This document shows positions 34,021-43,663 of a stretch of DNA of 64,000 nt, in pieces. Both the position numbers and the translations under genes were made by a program. Below the pieces are notes generated by a model that did not search any database, was not told where the DNA came from, and saw only the letters and a list, made by a program, of their open reading frames with translations. The stretch comes from Kineothrix sp. MB12-C1 (GTDB lineage: Bacteria > Bacillota > Clostridia > Lachnospirales > Lachnospiraceae). The stretch is taken from positions 1,922,001 to 1,986,000 of the forward strand of contig NZ_CP132957.1 in assembly GCF_030863805.1 (NCBI RefSeq), read 5' to 3'. Position 1 is the first letter of the stretch. Each line of letters opens with the position of its first letter.

Positions 34021-35691
34021 GATAGCGTAAATTTACTGTAGGATTTAATTGGGTAGAGAATCCCCTTGATGTGTTTTAGATTTAACCTCTTTTCACAATA
34101 TACCTACTTTCTATTCTTTTTACAATCCCCAAATGTGGTTTTTAAAATAAGCTATCTTTTTCACTTCTGGAAAGGGAATGCTATGAGTTATCCTTTCTAC
34201 ATAGCGTTGTTCCTCTGTCAGTCGCTTGCTTTCCGATCGAAACATCTCGCTGCTTAAATAGATTCTTTCTTCTGTACCCACTGCCATGGGCAACTCCTGC
34301 TTTTGCATTCTCACCAACTCCAACATATTTCCTTTGTTTGCTTTATAAATCCTTAGCTTTGCCATTTGGTGAACTCCATGCTTACTCCACCCTAATGGTC
34401 TGGAACTCATCCTGTCTGCGTAGATATGGCTCACATGTCCTTCTGCACTGCATCCCACTTGTGTTTCTTTATTTCTCAAACCCTGCATGATCCCATCCCA
34501 ATGCCCTAGGATATAAGCCATACTACTTTCTACCTTTTTCCTTTGTGCTTCGTTTTCTGTTATATTCAGGATTTTTTCAAAGGTCTCGGATGCCATCCAT
34601 TTCGCTCTCTTGTGTATGGCACCATACAGTTCACTTCTTGCATCCTCTGACGAATCCATTAAATGCGAAGTTGCTGCTGTGATATATTTCTGCATATGGA
34701 ATTTATCCAGTACGAAGGTTGATCCGGCTATAAATTTACGTCCGCTTTTTATCCAGGCTGCACCATCTCCATTAATATAAATCTGTTTTATGGCATCCAT
34801 GTCATAGGTGGCGCTGATATACTCATAAATCTCTCGCCAGAACTGTTCTACTCCTTTGCTTCCCTCATATATGCCCCCAAAGTACTTCGGATTGATCAGC
34901 TTAAACCTTTCGCTTTTAGGCGCTTCTGATTCCGCACCTTCATATACATAGGCTATTTTAGGCATACTGGTGTTGCTTCGAGGTTTCGTGATATCTCCCT
35001 TTTTCTCGAGATACTGCAATGACACATGATCTTCATCTGCATCAATATAAAGATAGGAAACCTGTTTTTTATTCTCTATTTTTTCTGGTTTTGTATGAAA
35101 TTTCAGATCATGTATCTTATTTTTTACTGTCTGTTTGCTGACTTTTTCGGAAAGACTGGCTCTGATTCCTCCTTTGCGATAGCTACTGTCGACCGCTTCC
35201 TCAAGCATCTGCGCCTGTGCATCTTCTGTCATCCTTACATGGCTTTCTAATCCCATGATCCGATCTAGCAGATATTCACAGGCTCCAGTCTTCTTGTTCT
35301 TAAACAGTGTCTTGCAATATCTCACAGTTCCAAGGCTGGTAATCAGGGATGTTTCATCTCGTCTGCTTATGACCCAGTTTCTCCTTCTGTATCCGCTGTT
35401 TCTCAGTTCTTCATCCATACTTTCAAAAGTCTCCGCAATCATGTCCAGTCCTAACTGTACTACACTATCTGTAATTCCATAGATAAACTCTGCTTGTTGT
35501 TGAGGATCTTTCAAAAACTTTTCCAGAACTCCTGTTAAATTTTTTGCCCCATTTTCTTCAAACTGTTGTATACTTTTAATCATAGAGAGCACCTTCCTTT
35601 GTGTCCGATTTTTTCTTAGTCGTTAAAATCATAACACAAAGAGGCGTTCTCTTTTTATTCAATTAATATCCTACAAAAACTTTACGCTAGC
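34021..35691 (-). mobile_element. Complete ISLre2-family insertion sequence
   Basis: 1671 bp bounded by terminal inverted repeats: the left end GATAGCGTAAATTTACTGTA and the right end (reverse complement) GCTAGCGTAAAGTTTTTGTA agree at 20 of the first 24 positions. Flanked by perfect 9-bp duplications TTCTATCTG (34012-34020, 35692-35700). Contains one full-length transposase gene. Inserted 28 nt after the D-lyxose isomerase stop. Confidence 0.93.
34120..35583 (-). CDS. ISLre2-family transposase
   Basis: 487 aa from ATG 35583, with AAGGAAGG 8 nt upstream (GTG at 35592 is less likely). The protein reads as an ISLre2 (UPF0236-like) transposase: YRRRNWVISRRDETSLITSLGTVRYCKTLFKNKKTG, then LYIDADEDHVSLQ, IYINGDGAAWIKSGRKFIAGSTFVLDKFHMQKYI (DDE-type acidic residues in these two blocks) and a final GCSAEGHVSHIYADRMSSRPLGWS. 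Full length for the family, with no stop or shift, so the element may still be active. Confidence 0.93.
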   Translation of the reverse strand: MIKSIQQFEENGAKNLTGVLEKFLKDPQQQAEFIYGITDSVVQLGLDMIAETFESMDEELRNSGYRRRNWVISRRDETSLITSLGTVRYCKTLFKNKKTGACEYLLDRIMGLESHVRMTEDAQAQMLEEAVDSSYRKGGIRASLSEKVSKQTVKNKIHDLKFHTKPEKIENKKQVSYLYIDADEDHVSLQYLEKKGDITKPRSNTSMPKIAYVYEGAESEAPKSERFKLINPKYFGGIYEGSKGVEQFWREIYEYISATYDMDAIKQIYINGDGAAWIKSGRKFIAGSTFVLDKFHMQKYITAATSHLMDSSEDARSELYGAIHKRAKWMASETFEKILNITENEAQRKKVESSMAYILGHWDGIMQGLRNKETQVGCSAEGHVSHIYADRMSSRPLGWSKHGVHQMAKLRIYKANKGNMLELVRMQKQELPMAVGTEERIYLSSEMFRSESKRLTEEQRYVERITHSIPFPEVKKIAYFKNHIWGL

Positions 35692-35700
35692 TTCTATCTG
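35692..35700. repeat. Right 9-bp target-site duplication of the IS
   Basis: TTCTATCTG, identical to 34012-34020. Confidence 0.9.
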
Positions 35701-35728
35701 CACCGCTAACCTTAAGCTATGATTTTTA

Positions 35729-36409
35729 TTATTTTGCCTTCGGATATTCAGTACAAAGAAGTCTGTAAGGCGGCTCATCCTCTTCAATAGTCGGAAATCT
35801 TCCCATTTCCTCATAGAAACGGTTATCTGTAGTATCATCGTTACACATGGATACTTCTCCGATAAGAACATCTCCTGTACCTTCTTTAACATCGAAATCA
35901 TGGTATTGATGGGGCCATAAAGTAATGCTTTCTCCGGGCTTAAGCTCTACTCCTGTTCCCGCTTTAACATAATAAGATCTTCCATCGGAGTTCACCAATA
36001 CATCGCTATCGTCAAAGGTACCATCTCCTTTGTCATTATATACATGTATCACTAAAGTTCCTCCTCCCCGATTAATAATATCTTCGCTTTTTGTCCAATG
36101 AAAATGCATCGGAGAATGCTGTCCCTCTTTTAGCATCAATAACTTCTCGGCATACACCTTTTTATATTTCTCATTTCTTTGGTTTCCATTTCTCAAGGTG
36201 ATTAAAGCAAATCCCAGCTCTTCCCAGTTTCCCAACCCATAATCCGTAATATCCCAACCTAGCATATTGTCTCTGATTTCATCGTACTCTTCCCCTTTAT
36301 CTTCCCATTCTTCCGGTGTCCAATTGCAAAAGGGCGGGAGTTTGAAACCATGCTCTGCAATCAACGCCTCCATATATCTGATACTTTTATTAATTTCCGA
36401 TCTCTTCAT
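35729..36409 (-). CDS. D-lyxose ketol-isomerase
   Basis: 226 aa. It interconverts D-lyxose and D-xylulose (often also D-mannose and D-fructose). Cupin-fold residues are clear: SPMHFHWTKSEDIINRGGG provides metal-binding His, His and Glu, and WPHQYHDF the fourth ligand. NWTPEEW and LGWDITDYGLGNWEELGFAL near the N-terminus are family hallmarks. Last gene of the sugar series, 17 nt after the chemoreceptor stop. Its product, D-xylulose, is the substrate of XylB. Confidence 0.93.
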   Translation of the reverse strand: MKRSEINKSIRYMEALIAEHGFKLPPFCNWTPEEWEDKGEEYDEIRDNMLGWDITDYGLGNWEELGFALITLRNGNQRNEKYKKVYAEKLLMLKEGQHSPMHFHWTKSEDIINRGGGTLVIHVYNDKGDGTFDDSDVLVNSDGRSYYVKAGTGVELKPGESITLWPHQYHDFDVKEGTGDVLIGEVSMCNDDTTDNRFYEEMGRFPTIEEDEPPYRLLCTEYPKAK

Positions 36410-36425
36410 CTTCTTTGTCCTCCAT

Positions 36426-38123
36426 TCAGTGAAAATATGATATGTTATTAGTGAGCTCTTGAGAAAGTCTGAATATTTCTTTTGTCAATCCGACCATCTG
36501 ATTGACTGAATCGGTTGCATGAATAGATATTTCCAGTGTATTTTCTGAATAAATGGAATTCTTATCCGATTCTTCCAGCAGAAGTCCCATATGGTTGCCG
36601 AGATACTCTTTTGTACTATTTATCTGGGAAATATCACTCGCCAGGGCTTTTACATTTTGTGATAAAACTGTGATATTTTCTTCCAGGTTATCAAAAATAG
36701 TCTTCGTGTTGTTCACACCCCTTACCTGCTCTTCCATGGCATAGTTCACATCTCCCATCACCTGTACCGAAGTCCCTGTTTCTTTAAGCAGATTCGTAAC
36801 AATTTGCTCTATCTTTTTTGCTGATATAGTGGACTGATCCGCTAAAGATTTAATCTGTCCCGCCACGACTGCGAATCCCTTGCCCAATTCGCCTGCTCTT
36901 GCCGCTTCTATGCTCGCATTTAACGACAATAGATTCGTTTCTTCCGAAATATTAGTAATTAATGTTGTCGCTTCTTTAATCTCTTGAGCCGAACGATTCG
37001 TAACATTTGTTTGCTTGGAGATAGTATTTATATAACCCATGGAATTCCTCGTTATATCTTCCAATTCACTCAAAATTACCCTCGTTTCTTTTCCCAAATC
37101 AAAATTTCTTTCCGACATTTTCCTAATTACCTCTATGCTTTGCAACGACCTATCGATATATTGATTCATAGTATGCATATTCTCATCTACACTTTTCATC
37201 GTTTCTGCCTGTATATTGGCAGATTTCCGGATATTCTGACTGGAAGAGAGCATTTCATTGGCCGTATGCTTCGTTACATCGGAAATTCCCTGCATTTCAT
37301 CGGATACCTTATGTAAAATATTTGCTTTCTCTTTAATCGAGGATATCACTTCCTTCAATTTCTCCTGCAACCGCTGCGTATCGTTGGACAAATCTCCTAT
37401 TTCATCTTTTCTATTCCCTATAAGAGCTGTCTTCATTTCCAGCTCTCCTTTAGATAATCCATTCAGGCAGTCTCTGGCTTTTGTCAGATTCTTTAATGTA
37501 GATCTTACAAATAGAATAGAAATAAAACAGAAAATAGCGAGAATCGCTGTCAGCATTCCTATATTCGTATAGATAGTCGTGCGCATAAGAACCTGCATAC
37601 GTTCCATATCGCGTACCGCTATTAAAGTGCCCGCGGCCGCCCCTGATTCCGGCTGCATAATCGGTATCGCATATGCATGATATTGTCTTCCTTCAATGTC
37701 GACTTTCTCTGCAAATATTTCTTCCCCATTCTCGTTGACCCGGGCAGTTATTTGATCTATATTTACAAAATGAGCAAGCCTGTTTTCTTCTTTATCTTTC
37801 ATAGACGTAACAATCGGCTCATCTCCAAAATAAAATATAATATCTATCCCCGTTTTTTCTTTTAAGCTATCCAACAAAACGCCTGAATCCGAAACATTAA
37901 AGTTCATTCCCCTCCAGACATTCCCGTCTTCTTTCAAGGCATAATCTCCGTATCCTTGTGTACTATAGAGATTAGATGCGGAAATTGCGACCATTCTTAA
38001 GCCTTCCTCAATCTCCTGATATAAACCTTTGGAAAATTGCATCTGGCTGATAAGCAGTGAAAATATACTGGTAATTACTATCGGTGCTATAGATAATGTT
38101 AAAATTTTCCCTCGCATTTTCAT
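36426..38123 (-). CDS. Methyl-accepting chemotaxis protein
   Basis: 565 aa. A membrane segment near residue 10, a periplasmic-type single-Cache-like domain (residues 30-185: SNLYSTQGYGDYA to GAAAGTLIAVRDMER), a second segment near 190-210, a HAMP linker (LKNLTKARDCLNGLSKGELEMKT) and the signalling tail with hairpin tip [40 protein letters not shown]. Encoded between the sugar-binding lipoprotein and the isomerase, so I infer chemotaxis to the same sugar, perhaps through the binding protein. Confidence 0.93.
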   Translation of the reverse strand: MKMRGKILTLSIAPIVITSIFSLLISQMQFSKGLYQEIEEGLRMVAISASNLYSTQGYGDYALKEDGNVWRGMNFNVSDSGVLLDSLKEKTGIDIIFYFGDEPIVTSMKDKEENRLAHFVNIDQITARVNENGEEIFAEKVDIEGRQYHAYAIPIMQPESGAAAGTLIAVRDMERMQVLMRTTIYTNIGMLTAILAIFCFISILFVRSTLKNLTKARDCLNGLSKGELEMKTALIGNRKDEIGDLSNDTQRLQEKLKEVISSIKEKANILHKVSDEMQGISDVTKHTANEMLSSSQNIRKSANIQAETMKSVDENMHTMNQYIDRSLQSIEVIRKMSERNFDLGKETRVILSELEDITRNSMGYINTISKQTNVTNRSAQEIKEATTLITNISEETNLLSLNASIEAARAGELGKGFAVVAGQIKSLADQSTISAKKIEQIVTNLLKETGTSVQVMGDVNYAMEEQVRGVNNTKTIFDNLEENITVLSQNVKALASDISQINSTKEYLGNHMGLLLEESDKNSIYSENTLEISIHATDSVNQMVGLTKEIFRLSQELTNNISYFH

Positions 38124-38154
38124 TCGAACGTCATCCTTTATTATCTGATTGAAA

Positions 38155-38186
38155 ATACGGGTTATCCCCTATGAGATAACCCGTAT
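38155..38186 (-). terminator. Terminator between the sugar-binding protein and chemoreceptor genes
   Basis: Perfect 12-bp stem (38155-38166 with 38175-38186) and TTTT on the minus strand, 35 nt past the lipoprotein stop. It would reduce, not necessarily abolish, transcription into the chemoreceptor and isomerase genes. Confidence 0.78.
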
Positions 38187-38220
38187 CCATTTTACCTTGC
38201 TTTGTCTCTACTTCAAATAT

Positions 38221-39225
38221 TTATAAACCGTCCTTCGTAATAACAGAAACTCCTGTATCTGTAACCTTTCCGCCGAAGCTTTCTCCTCCCAATACTGCTA
38301 CTGCTGCCTTCAGACCTTCATATCCCATTACGTCCGGGTTCTGAGCCATAGTCGCCAATAAGTAACCGTTTTTGATTAAAGATAAAATAGTATCTGATTT
38401 ATCGAAGCCTACGCCTACTACATCATCGCCTGCTTCCTGAATGGCATTGCCGACTCCGGTAGTAGAACCTTCATTCGCTCCGAAGATTCCTACGCATCCA
38501 CTTGTAATGTAGTTTGCCGCAATGTCTTTCGATTTCGCCGCATCACCTTCACTATACTGCGTTTCGAGAAGTTCGAAATCAGTTCCTTCAAAAGCGGAAC
38601 GGAAACCAGTCTCGCGCGCTACGCAGGATGCTGTAGCAGCATTTACATTGACAATACCGATTTTACCGGAGGTTACTCCTTTATCCGTGAATGCCTTTAA
38701 CATCTCTTCCCCTGCTGTTTTGCCGGCTGCCTGATTGTCTGTGGCAAACGTTACTTCACCTTCGAAATCTGCTGCCGAATCCACATAAATAATCTTTACT
38801 CCTGCCGCCACTGCTTCTTCTAATGCTGCCGTAACCGCATCCGGTCCATTTGCTGCCAGAAGAATTGCATTTGCATTATCCGCTACTGCATTGTTAATAC
38901 ATTCTATCTGTTTCGCATCATCCTTCACATCGGGAGCAAGCCACTTGTATTCCACATTCGGAAAATCCTTCACAGCTTCTTTACATCCCGTATCCACGTT
39001 TACCCAATGCTGATCCATCTGGTCCATCGTAATCAAATAAACTTTATAAGTTTCTGCTGATGTATCTTCTGCTACTTCCTCCTTCGCAGGTGCCTCTGCA
39101 ACCTCTTCCTTTGCCGGTGCCGTACTTGTCTCTGCCGCAGGTGCCGCATCCTTACTTCCGCAGCCCGCCAACATGGATACTGCAAGAACAGCACTTAACA
39201 ATACGCTACATAATTTTCTCTTCAT
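38221..39225 (-). CDS. Sugar ABC transporter substrate-binding lipoprotein (RbsB-like)
   Basis: 334 aa with a lipoprotein signal (LAVSMLAGCGSKD, lipobox LAGC). The mature protein begins with a linker in which APAKEEVAE occurs twice, then a type I periplasmic-binding fold (YKVYLITMDQMDQHWVNVDTGCKEAV to TGVSVITKDGL) with GANEGSTTGVGNAI and GFDKSDTILSLI blocks of the ribose/galactose-binding family. Ligand: probably a pentose such as D-lyxose or a relative, inferred from the downstream isomerase. Confidence 0.9.
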   Translation of the reverse strand: MKRKLCSVLLSAVLAVSMLAGCGSKDAAPAAETSTAPAKEEVAEAPAKEEVAEDTSAETYKVYLITMDQMDQHWVNVDTGCKEAVKDFPNVEYKWLAPDVKDDAKQIECINNAVADNANAILLAANGPDAVTAALEEAVAAGVKIIYVDSAADFEGEVTFATDNQAAGKTAGEEMLKAFTDKGVTSGKIGIVNVNAATASCVARETGFRSAFEGTDFELLETQYSEGDAAKSKDIAANYITSGCVGIFGANEGSTTGVGNAIQEAGDDVVGVGFDKSDTILSLIKNGYLLATMAQNPDVMGYEGLKAAVAVLGGESFGGKVTDTGVSVITKDGL

Positions 39226-39276
39226 TTAAAATCCTCCCTTATGGAATATTTGGTTTGTATGATAAAGCGATCGCTT

Positions 39277-40275
39277 TTATCCCTTTTTATTTTTTCTCGG
39301 CTTTCCTGTTCTCACAACCACATCGAGCAATACCGAGACAACAACGATAATACCAATTACTATGTTCCTAATAGCTACCGGTGCTCCTGCGAATTGCAGT
39401 CCGTTCTGAAGAACTCCCCAGATTGCCGCGCCAATAACCGTACCCAGCAATATTCCCTGCCCTCCTAAAGTACTTACACCTCCGATAACAGATGCCGCTA
39501 CCGCGTACATTTCATACATATTTCCCGCATCCATCGTACCCATTCCTGAAGTGGCACAAATAATAAGGCCTACTACACTGGCGCAAAATGCACTTACAAT
39601 ATATGCCTTCGTTGTAGTTCCAACGATGCTTACCCCTGACAGCTTAGAAGCTTCCACATTACTGCCGATGGCATAGACATGCCGTCCTGTACGGGTCTTG
39701 CTAAGCAAGAAGTTGAAAATAAGCCACAAAATTATGGATATCCAGATGGTATTATACAGGCCTAAAGTTTTTCCGTAGTAGAAAAAGTCACGAAAGCCTT
39801 TTGCCGCATCGCCAATAGAATCTGTATTATAGTTATTGTTTACTATTTGAGCGATACCTCTCGCTATCGTCATCGTGCCGAGTGTGGCAATAAAAGGCGG
39901 CAACTTACATTTCGCGACCAACTGTCCGTTGACAACGCCTACTATAAGACAGCATAAAATCGTTATGATAACAGCAATCCATGGATTGATGCCTTTTGTC
40001 ATCAGGGTAGCCGAGATCATACAACTCATTCCCACTACGGAACCGATAGAAAGATCTATATTCCCCGTAATCAGCACATAGGACTGTCCGATACCGATTA
40101 GGATAATCGGTGCTATCTGCCTTAATAGATTTCCTATATTTTTAGATGAGGCAAAGGTCGGATTCAAGATGCCGAATACGATACATAATATAATTAAACC
40201 GACTGTTACCGTTAATACTTGCCCCATCCCCCTTACCGCTATTATCCTTTTCATAAAATTCTGCCTGTTTTCCAT
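39277..40275 (-). CDS. Sugar ABC transporter permease (RbsC-like)
   Basis: 332 aa with about ten membrane segments. RbsC-type blocks are SSKNIGNLLRQIAPIILIGIGQSYVLITGNIDLSIGSVVGMS near residue 43, FIATLGTMTIARGIAQI near 130 and YEMYAVAASVIGGVSTLGGQGILLGTVIGAAIWGVLQNGL near 255. SD GGAGAA before ATG. Encoded between the ATPase and binding-protein genes with short gaps. Forms a homodimeric channel with the RbsA-like ATPase. Confidence 0.94.
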   Translation of the reverse strand: MENRQNFMKRIIAVRGMGQVLTVTVGLIILCIVFGILNPTFASSKNIGNLLRQIAPIILIGIGQSYVLITGNIDLSIGSVVGMSCMISATLMTKGINPWIAVIITILCCLIVGVVNGQLVAKCKLPPFIATLGTMTIARGIAQIVNNNYNTDSIGDAAKGFRDFFYYGKTLGLYNTIWISIILWLIFNFLLSKTRTGRHVYAIGSNVEASKLSGVSIVGTTTKAYIVSAFCASVVGLIICATSGMGTMDAGNMYEMYAVAASVIGGVSTLGGQGILLGTVIGAAIWGVLQNGLQFAGAPVAIRNIVIGIIVVVSVLLDVVVRTGKPRKNKKG

Positions 40276-40299
40276 CTTTACAGTTATTCTCCTTTCACA

Positions 40300-41811
40300 T
40301 TATGCTCGCGCTGCAACCTTTTTCTCAAAGCTGGTTGCATATTTCAGGATAGCGTCTTGGGTTGCGTCTTCTGTATTTATTTCTCCCGTTACCTTGCCAT
40401 CACACATTATAATGATTCTATCGGAAATTCCCATAACCTCAGGCATTTCTGATGAAACAAATAATACTCCGATCCCCTGCTTTTTTAACTCATTCATCAA
40501 GTTGTAAATCTCTACTTTGGCAGCTACGTCAATTCCCCTCGTAGGCTCATCGAAAATAACTACTCTTGAATTTCTGGCAAGCCATTTTCCTACAACGACT
40601 TTCTGCTGGTTGCCTCCCGATAGGCTTCCTGCATTTATTTCTGTATTAGGAGTTTTTATCCTTAAGTCATTGACCGCTTTCATTGTCATGGCTTTTTCTT
40701 TTTTCCGGTTTACGATTCCCAGCTTATCGCATAAAATGTCCAGATTAGGAAGGGAAATGTTCTCTTTTATACTCAGCTTCGTACATAATCCATCCTTTTT
40801 CCTATCTTCCGGAGCAAGAACAATGCCTGCTTTAATCGCATCCATCGGCTTATGAATTACAACCGTTTTACCATCCAGGATAATTTCTCCCGATTCTTTT
40901 ACATCCACTCCGAAGATTGCCCTCGTTGTCTCTGTTCTTCCGGCCCCCATCAAACCTGCAATTCCTACGATTTCCCCTTCATACAAGTCGAAGCTTACAT
41001 CTCTTACCATCTTCCCTGCATTAAGATTTTTTACTTCGAATATCTTTTTCCCCCGTTCACAAACTACTCTCGGGAACTTCTCTTTAATTTCACGCCCTAC
41101 CATATTGGCTATTATTTCTTCCAGATTCGTATCCGCGAAATCCATACTCGTTATGTACTGCCCATCCCTTAGAATGGTAACTCTATCCACAATATGCCGG
41201 AGTTCCTCAAGCCTATGTGAAATATATACGATGGCACATCCTTCCGCTTTCAATTGCTTGATAATACGGAATAAATCATCAATTTCCTTGGATGTAAGGG
41301 CACTTGTCGGCTCATCCATAATCAATATCTTAGCATCCGTGGAGAGCGCTTTCGCTATTTCCACCATCTGCTGCTTTGATACCGCAAGATCTCCCACTAC
41401 GGTATCGGGTGAGATATCCATATTCAACTTATCCAATATGCTTTTAGCTTGTTTCTCCATTTCCCTATCGGAAAGAATACCGGATTTTGTTTTCTCTCTT
41501 CCTAAGAAGATATTTTCTGCCACCGTTAAATGAGAGCACATATTTAATTCCTGATGTATAATGGCAACTCCGAGTTCCTGAGCTCTTTTGGGAGACATAT
41601 CATGCACTTCCTCCCCTCGAATCCTTATGGTTCCTGAATCCTTTTCATAGACACCGCTTAAGATTTTCATAAGGGTAGATTTACCGGCTCCGTTTTCTCC
41701 AAGAAGTGCCAGTACTTCCCCTTCCTTCAAGTTGAAGTTGACATTATCCAGAGCCAATACACCCGGGAAACATTTACTTACTCCGTCTATTTCAACGATA
41801 TATTCTCCCAT
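40300..41811 (-). CDS. Sugar ABC transporter ATP-binding protein (RbsA-like)
   Basis: 503 aa with two ABC domains. Domain 1: Walker A LLGENGAGKSTLMKIL, Walker B ILIMDEPTSALT. Domain 2: IVGIAGLMGAGRTETTRAI, signature GSLSGGNQQKVVVGKWLARN, Walker B VVIFDEPTRGIDV. The second Walker A lacks the usual GKST, as in all RbsA-type proteins. It drives uptake through the RbsC-like permease. The 360-nt gap upstream is unusually structured. Confidence 0.95.
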   Translation of the reverse strand: MGEYIVEIDGVSKCFPGVLALDNVNFNLKEGEVLALLGENGAGKSTLMKILSGVYEKDSGTIRIRGEEVHDMSPKRAQELGVAIIHQELNMCSHLTVAENIFLGREKTKSGILSDREMEKQAKSILDKLNMDISPDTVVGDLAVSKQQMVEIAKALSTDAKILIMDEPTSALTSKEIDDLFRIIKQLKAEGCAIVYISHRLEELRHIVDRVTILRDGQYITSMDFADTNLEEIIANMVGREIKEKFPRVVCERGKKIFEVKNLNAGKMVRDVSFDLYEGEIVGIAGLMGAGRTETTRAIFGVDVKESGEIILDGKTVVIHKPMDAIKAGIVLAPEDRKKDGLCTKLSIKENISLPNLDILCDKLGIVNRKKEKAMTMKAVNDLRIKTPNTEINAGSLSGGNQQKVVVGKWLARNSRVVIFDEPTRGIDVAAKVEIYNLMNELKKQGIGVLFVSSEMPEVMGISDRIIIMCDGKVTGEINTEDATQDAILKYATSFEKKVAARA

Positions 41812-42171
41812 TTATTCCACCTTCCTTCGCAATCTATATGCGACGTTCTTATATTGGGGTCAAAAGGTATTTTGCCCCCAATGATACCTACGGATTGCTA
41901 CGCACTTTGTGCTCTCACAATCCCAACCCTAACTTAAGTTAGGGTACAACATTCGAAATCCGCCCTATTCGGGCTACTTTCTCATGTTTTGCGGGTCCCA
42001 AAGTCATATTTTTTCATGCAAGCATGAAACACATGACCTTTTGACCCTGGTATCATGTTATAAAAAGTATAACACCCGCTACAAATTGGTTGTAGGGGTG
42101 TTTCTTTGGAATAAGGGGGGTATTCTTTTGTTCTTGTTACAGTTCACAGCTTCACCATGAACTGTAACTTT
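41812..42171. other. Structured 360-nt gap upstream of the RbsA-like gene
   Basis: No gene. It holds a hairpin at 41853-41882 (ATTGGGG/CCCCAAT arms with a G-A mismatch), a perfect 20-bp palindrome at 41926-41945 (ACCCTAACTTAAGTTAGGGT), a hairpin at 42012-42029, a stem (42136-42146 with 42158-42168) just after the upstream gene, and the repeat at 41853-42075. It could be an untranslated leader or a mobile repeat. Confidence 0.7.
41853..42075. repeat. ~220-bp repeat with nested terminal inverted repeats
   Basis: GGGTCAAAAGGT at its left end and ACCTTTTGACCC at its right, plus an inner ATGATACC and outer GGTATCAT, are inverted repeats. The right end also recurs (reverse orientation) at 23773-23806 in front of the LytTR gene, including TATAAAA(A)GTATAA. 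Confidence 0.6.
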
Positions 42172-43620
42172 TTATATACTTATCTTAATACTGCCAAAGG
42201 CATCCGGAAGATACTCTTCCTTTACCATTCCGTCTTCCATCAACAATAGCTTGTCCGCTACAAACAAGGAGTCCGAAATGGTGAAGGTTAGGATAACAAC
42301 GGAAATTCCTTTTCTCTTAAGCGTTCTGATCAAATGAATGATATGCCTTCTTACGTACATATCGGCATTAGTAAATGGCTGAACGATAAAAACCACTTTA
42401 GGATTAAGTAAATGTATGCGGTAGTAAACGATATTATAAAGAGATTTCTTATCCAGAGCCTTAATATCGGTTACATATACTTCCTCACCCAGTTCCTTCA
42501 CGTATTCTCTCTGAATACTTCTTTTTACATTCTCCGATATTCTTACATGAGGGGTTTTAAAGTCTAACAGAAAGCTCAGATTGTCAATATAGCTCATATC
42601 ATAAAACAACATCGTTTCGATAGCCTGTTCTCCGATAATACCAAAGTTGGCCTTACTTTTCTTTCTAAGGTTCTTCTTATCTATCACTTCTCTATTCAAC
42701 TCTATGGAACCGCTCTCCAATTCCTTTTCACCGCAGATACAAGAAATGATATCCTGCTGAGACTTTTTGCTCTTATCGTACAATACTACGCATTCTCCCG
42801 GGCGCACACCGAAAGACAGATGCCTCAAGTTCTCTGTGGAAATATTATGAAAATAAATATTTCCTCTGTTCTCTTCCAGTATCTTCTTATCCTTATCCTC
42901 AAAGGAAATCGTATAAGGGATCACGTTTTCTTCCTTCATATCTTTCTTATCAAAGACCTTTATGATCTTCCCGTCTTCCATAAAAGCTGCTCTATGACAG
43001 AAAGGGAAGACCTCCTCATGGTGGTTGCCGAAGTATAAAACGGTATATCCTCTATGTGCCACCTTAACGAGTAGATTCTTGAAGTTCTCCAAATCCCTTG
43101 TGCTCAGAACATTGCTGATATCATCCACTATAATTAACTTAGTTCCTTGAATAATAGCCTTCAGCACTTCGACAATACACCGTTCATATTCTGTCAATTC
43201 CTTACCGAATGCCCTCGGATTCACCTTAACCTCTATCTCCTGCAACAAGAGCATGAGCTGATTAGCCAGAACCTTTTTACTGATACAGTATTTTTTGAAT
43301 CCTTTTCTAAGCACGAAGATATTATCCGTCACCGTAAGATTATCTACCAATCTACTGTTTTGCCCCAATAAATACACCTTATTCTGGCTCTCTTCTGTAT
43401 GGCGGTAGCTATTGACCTGAAGACCGGAAAAGTAAATCCTTCCAAACTTGATCGGTGTGTTTCTGAGAATTAATTGTATGAGCCTTTCCTTCCCATGCTC
43501 ATTAATTCCTATTAATCCAAAGATCTCTCCCTGGAAAATATGCAAGTTAAAGTTATCCAGATTAGTCATATCATTTCCTTCTGTAATGACATTTTCCATG
43601 CGCAAAACTTCTTTCTTCAC
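42172..43620 (-). CDS. Degenerate RbsA-type tandem ABC ATPase, probably regulatory
   Basis: 482 aa from GTG 43620 (SD GGAAGGG, ATG at 43641 also possible). Laid out as a tandem ABC ATPase (EVLRMENVITEG onward; second half from YFHNISTENLRHLSFGVRPGECVVL). The first Walker A reads GINEHGKERLI (Ser/Thr of GKST lost) and its Walker B LIIVDDISN. In the second half Walker A reads YDKSKKSQQDII and Walker B VVFIVQPFTN, and no LSGGQ is recognisable in either. ATP hydrolysis is therefore unlikely. Encoded 43 nt after a YesM kinase and upstream of an intact RbsA, so I infer a signalling or transporter-docking role. Confidence 0.72.
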   Translation of the reverse strand: MKKEVLRMENVITEGNDMTNLDNFNLHIFQGEIFGLIGINEHGKERLIQLILRNTPIKFGRIYFSGLQVNSYRHTEESQNKVYLLGQNSRLVDNLTVTDNIFVLRKGFKKYCISKKVLANQLMLLLQEIEVKVNPRAFGKELTEYERCIVEVLKAIIQGTKLIIVDDISNVLSTRDLENFKNLLVKVAHRGYTVLYFGNHHEEVFPFCHRAAFMEDGKIIKVFDKKDMKEENVIPYTISFEDKDKKILEENRGNIYFHNISTENLRHLSFGVRPGECVVLYDKSKKSQQDIISCICGEKELESGSIELNREVIDKKNLRKKSKANFGIIGEQAIETMLFYDMSYIDNLSFLLDFKTPHVRISENVKRSIQREYVKELGEEVYVTDIKALDKKSLYNIVYYRIHLLNPKVVFIVQPFTNADMYVRRHIIHLIRTLKRKGISVVILTFTISDSLFVADKLLLMEDGMVKEEYLPDAFGSIKISI

Positions 43621-43663
43621 CGCTAGACACACCCTTCCCATAACCTGAAATCTTCAAGTACAG

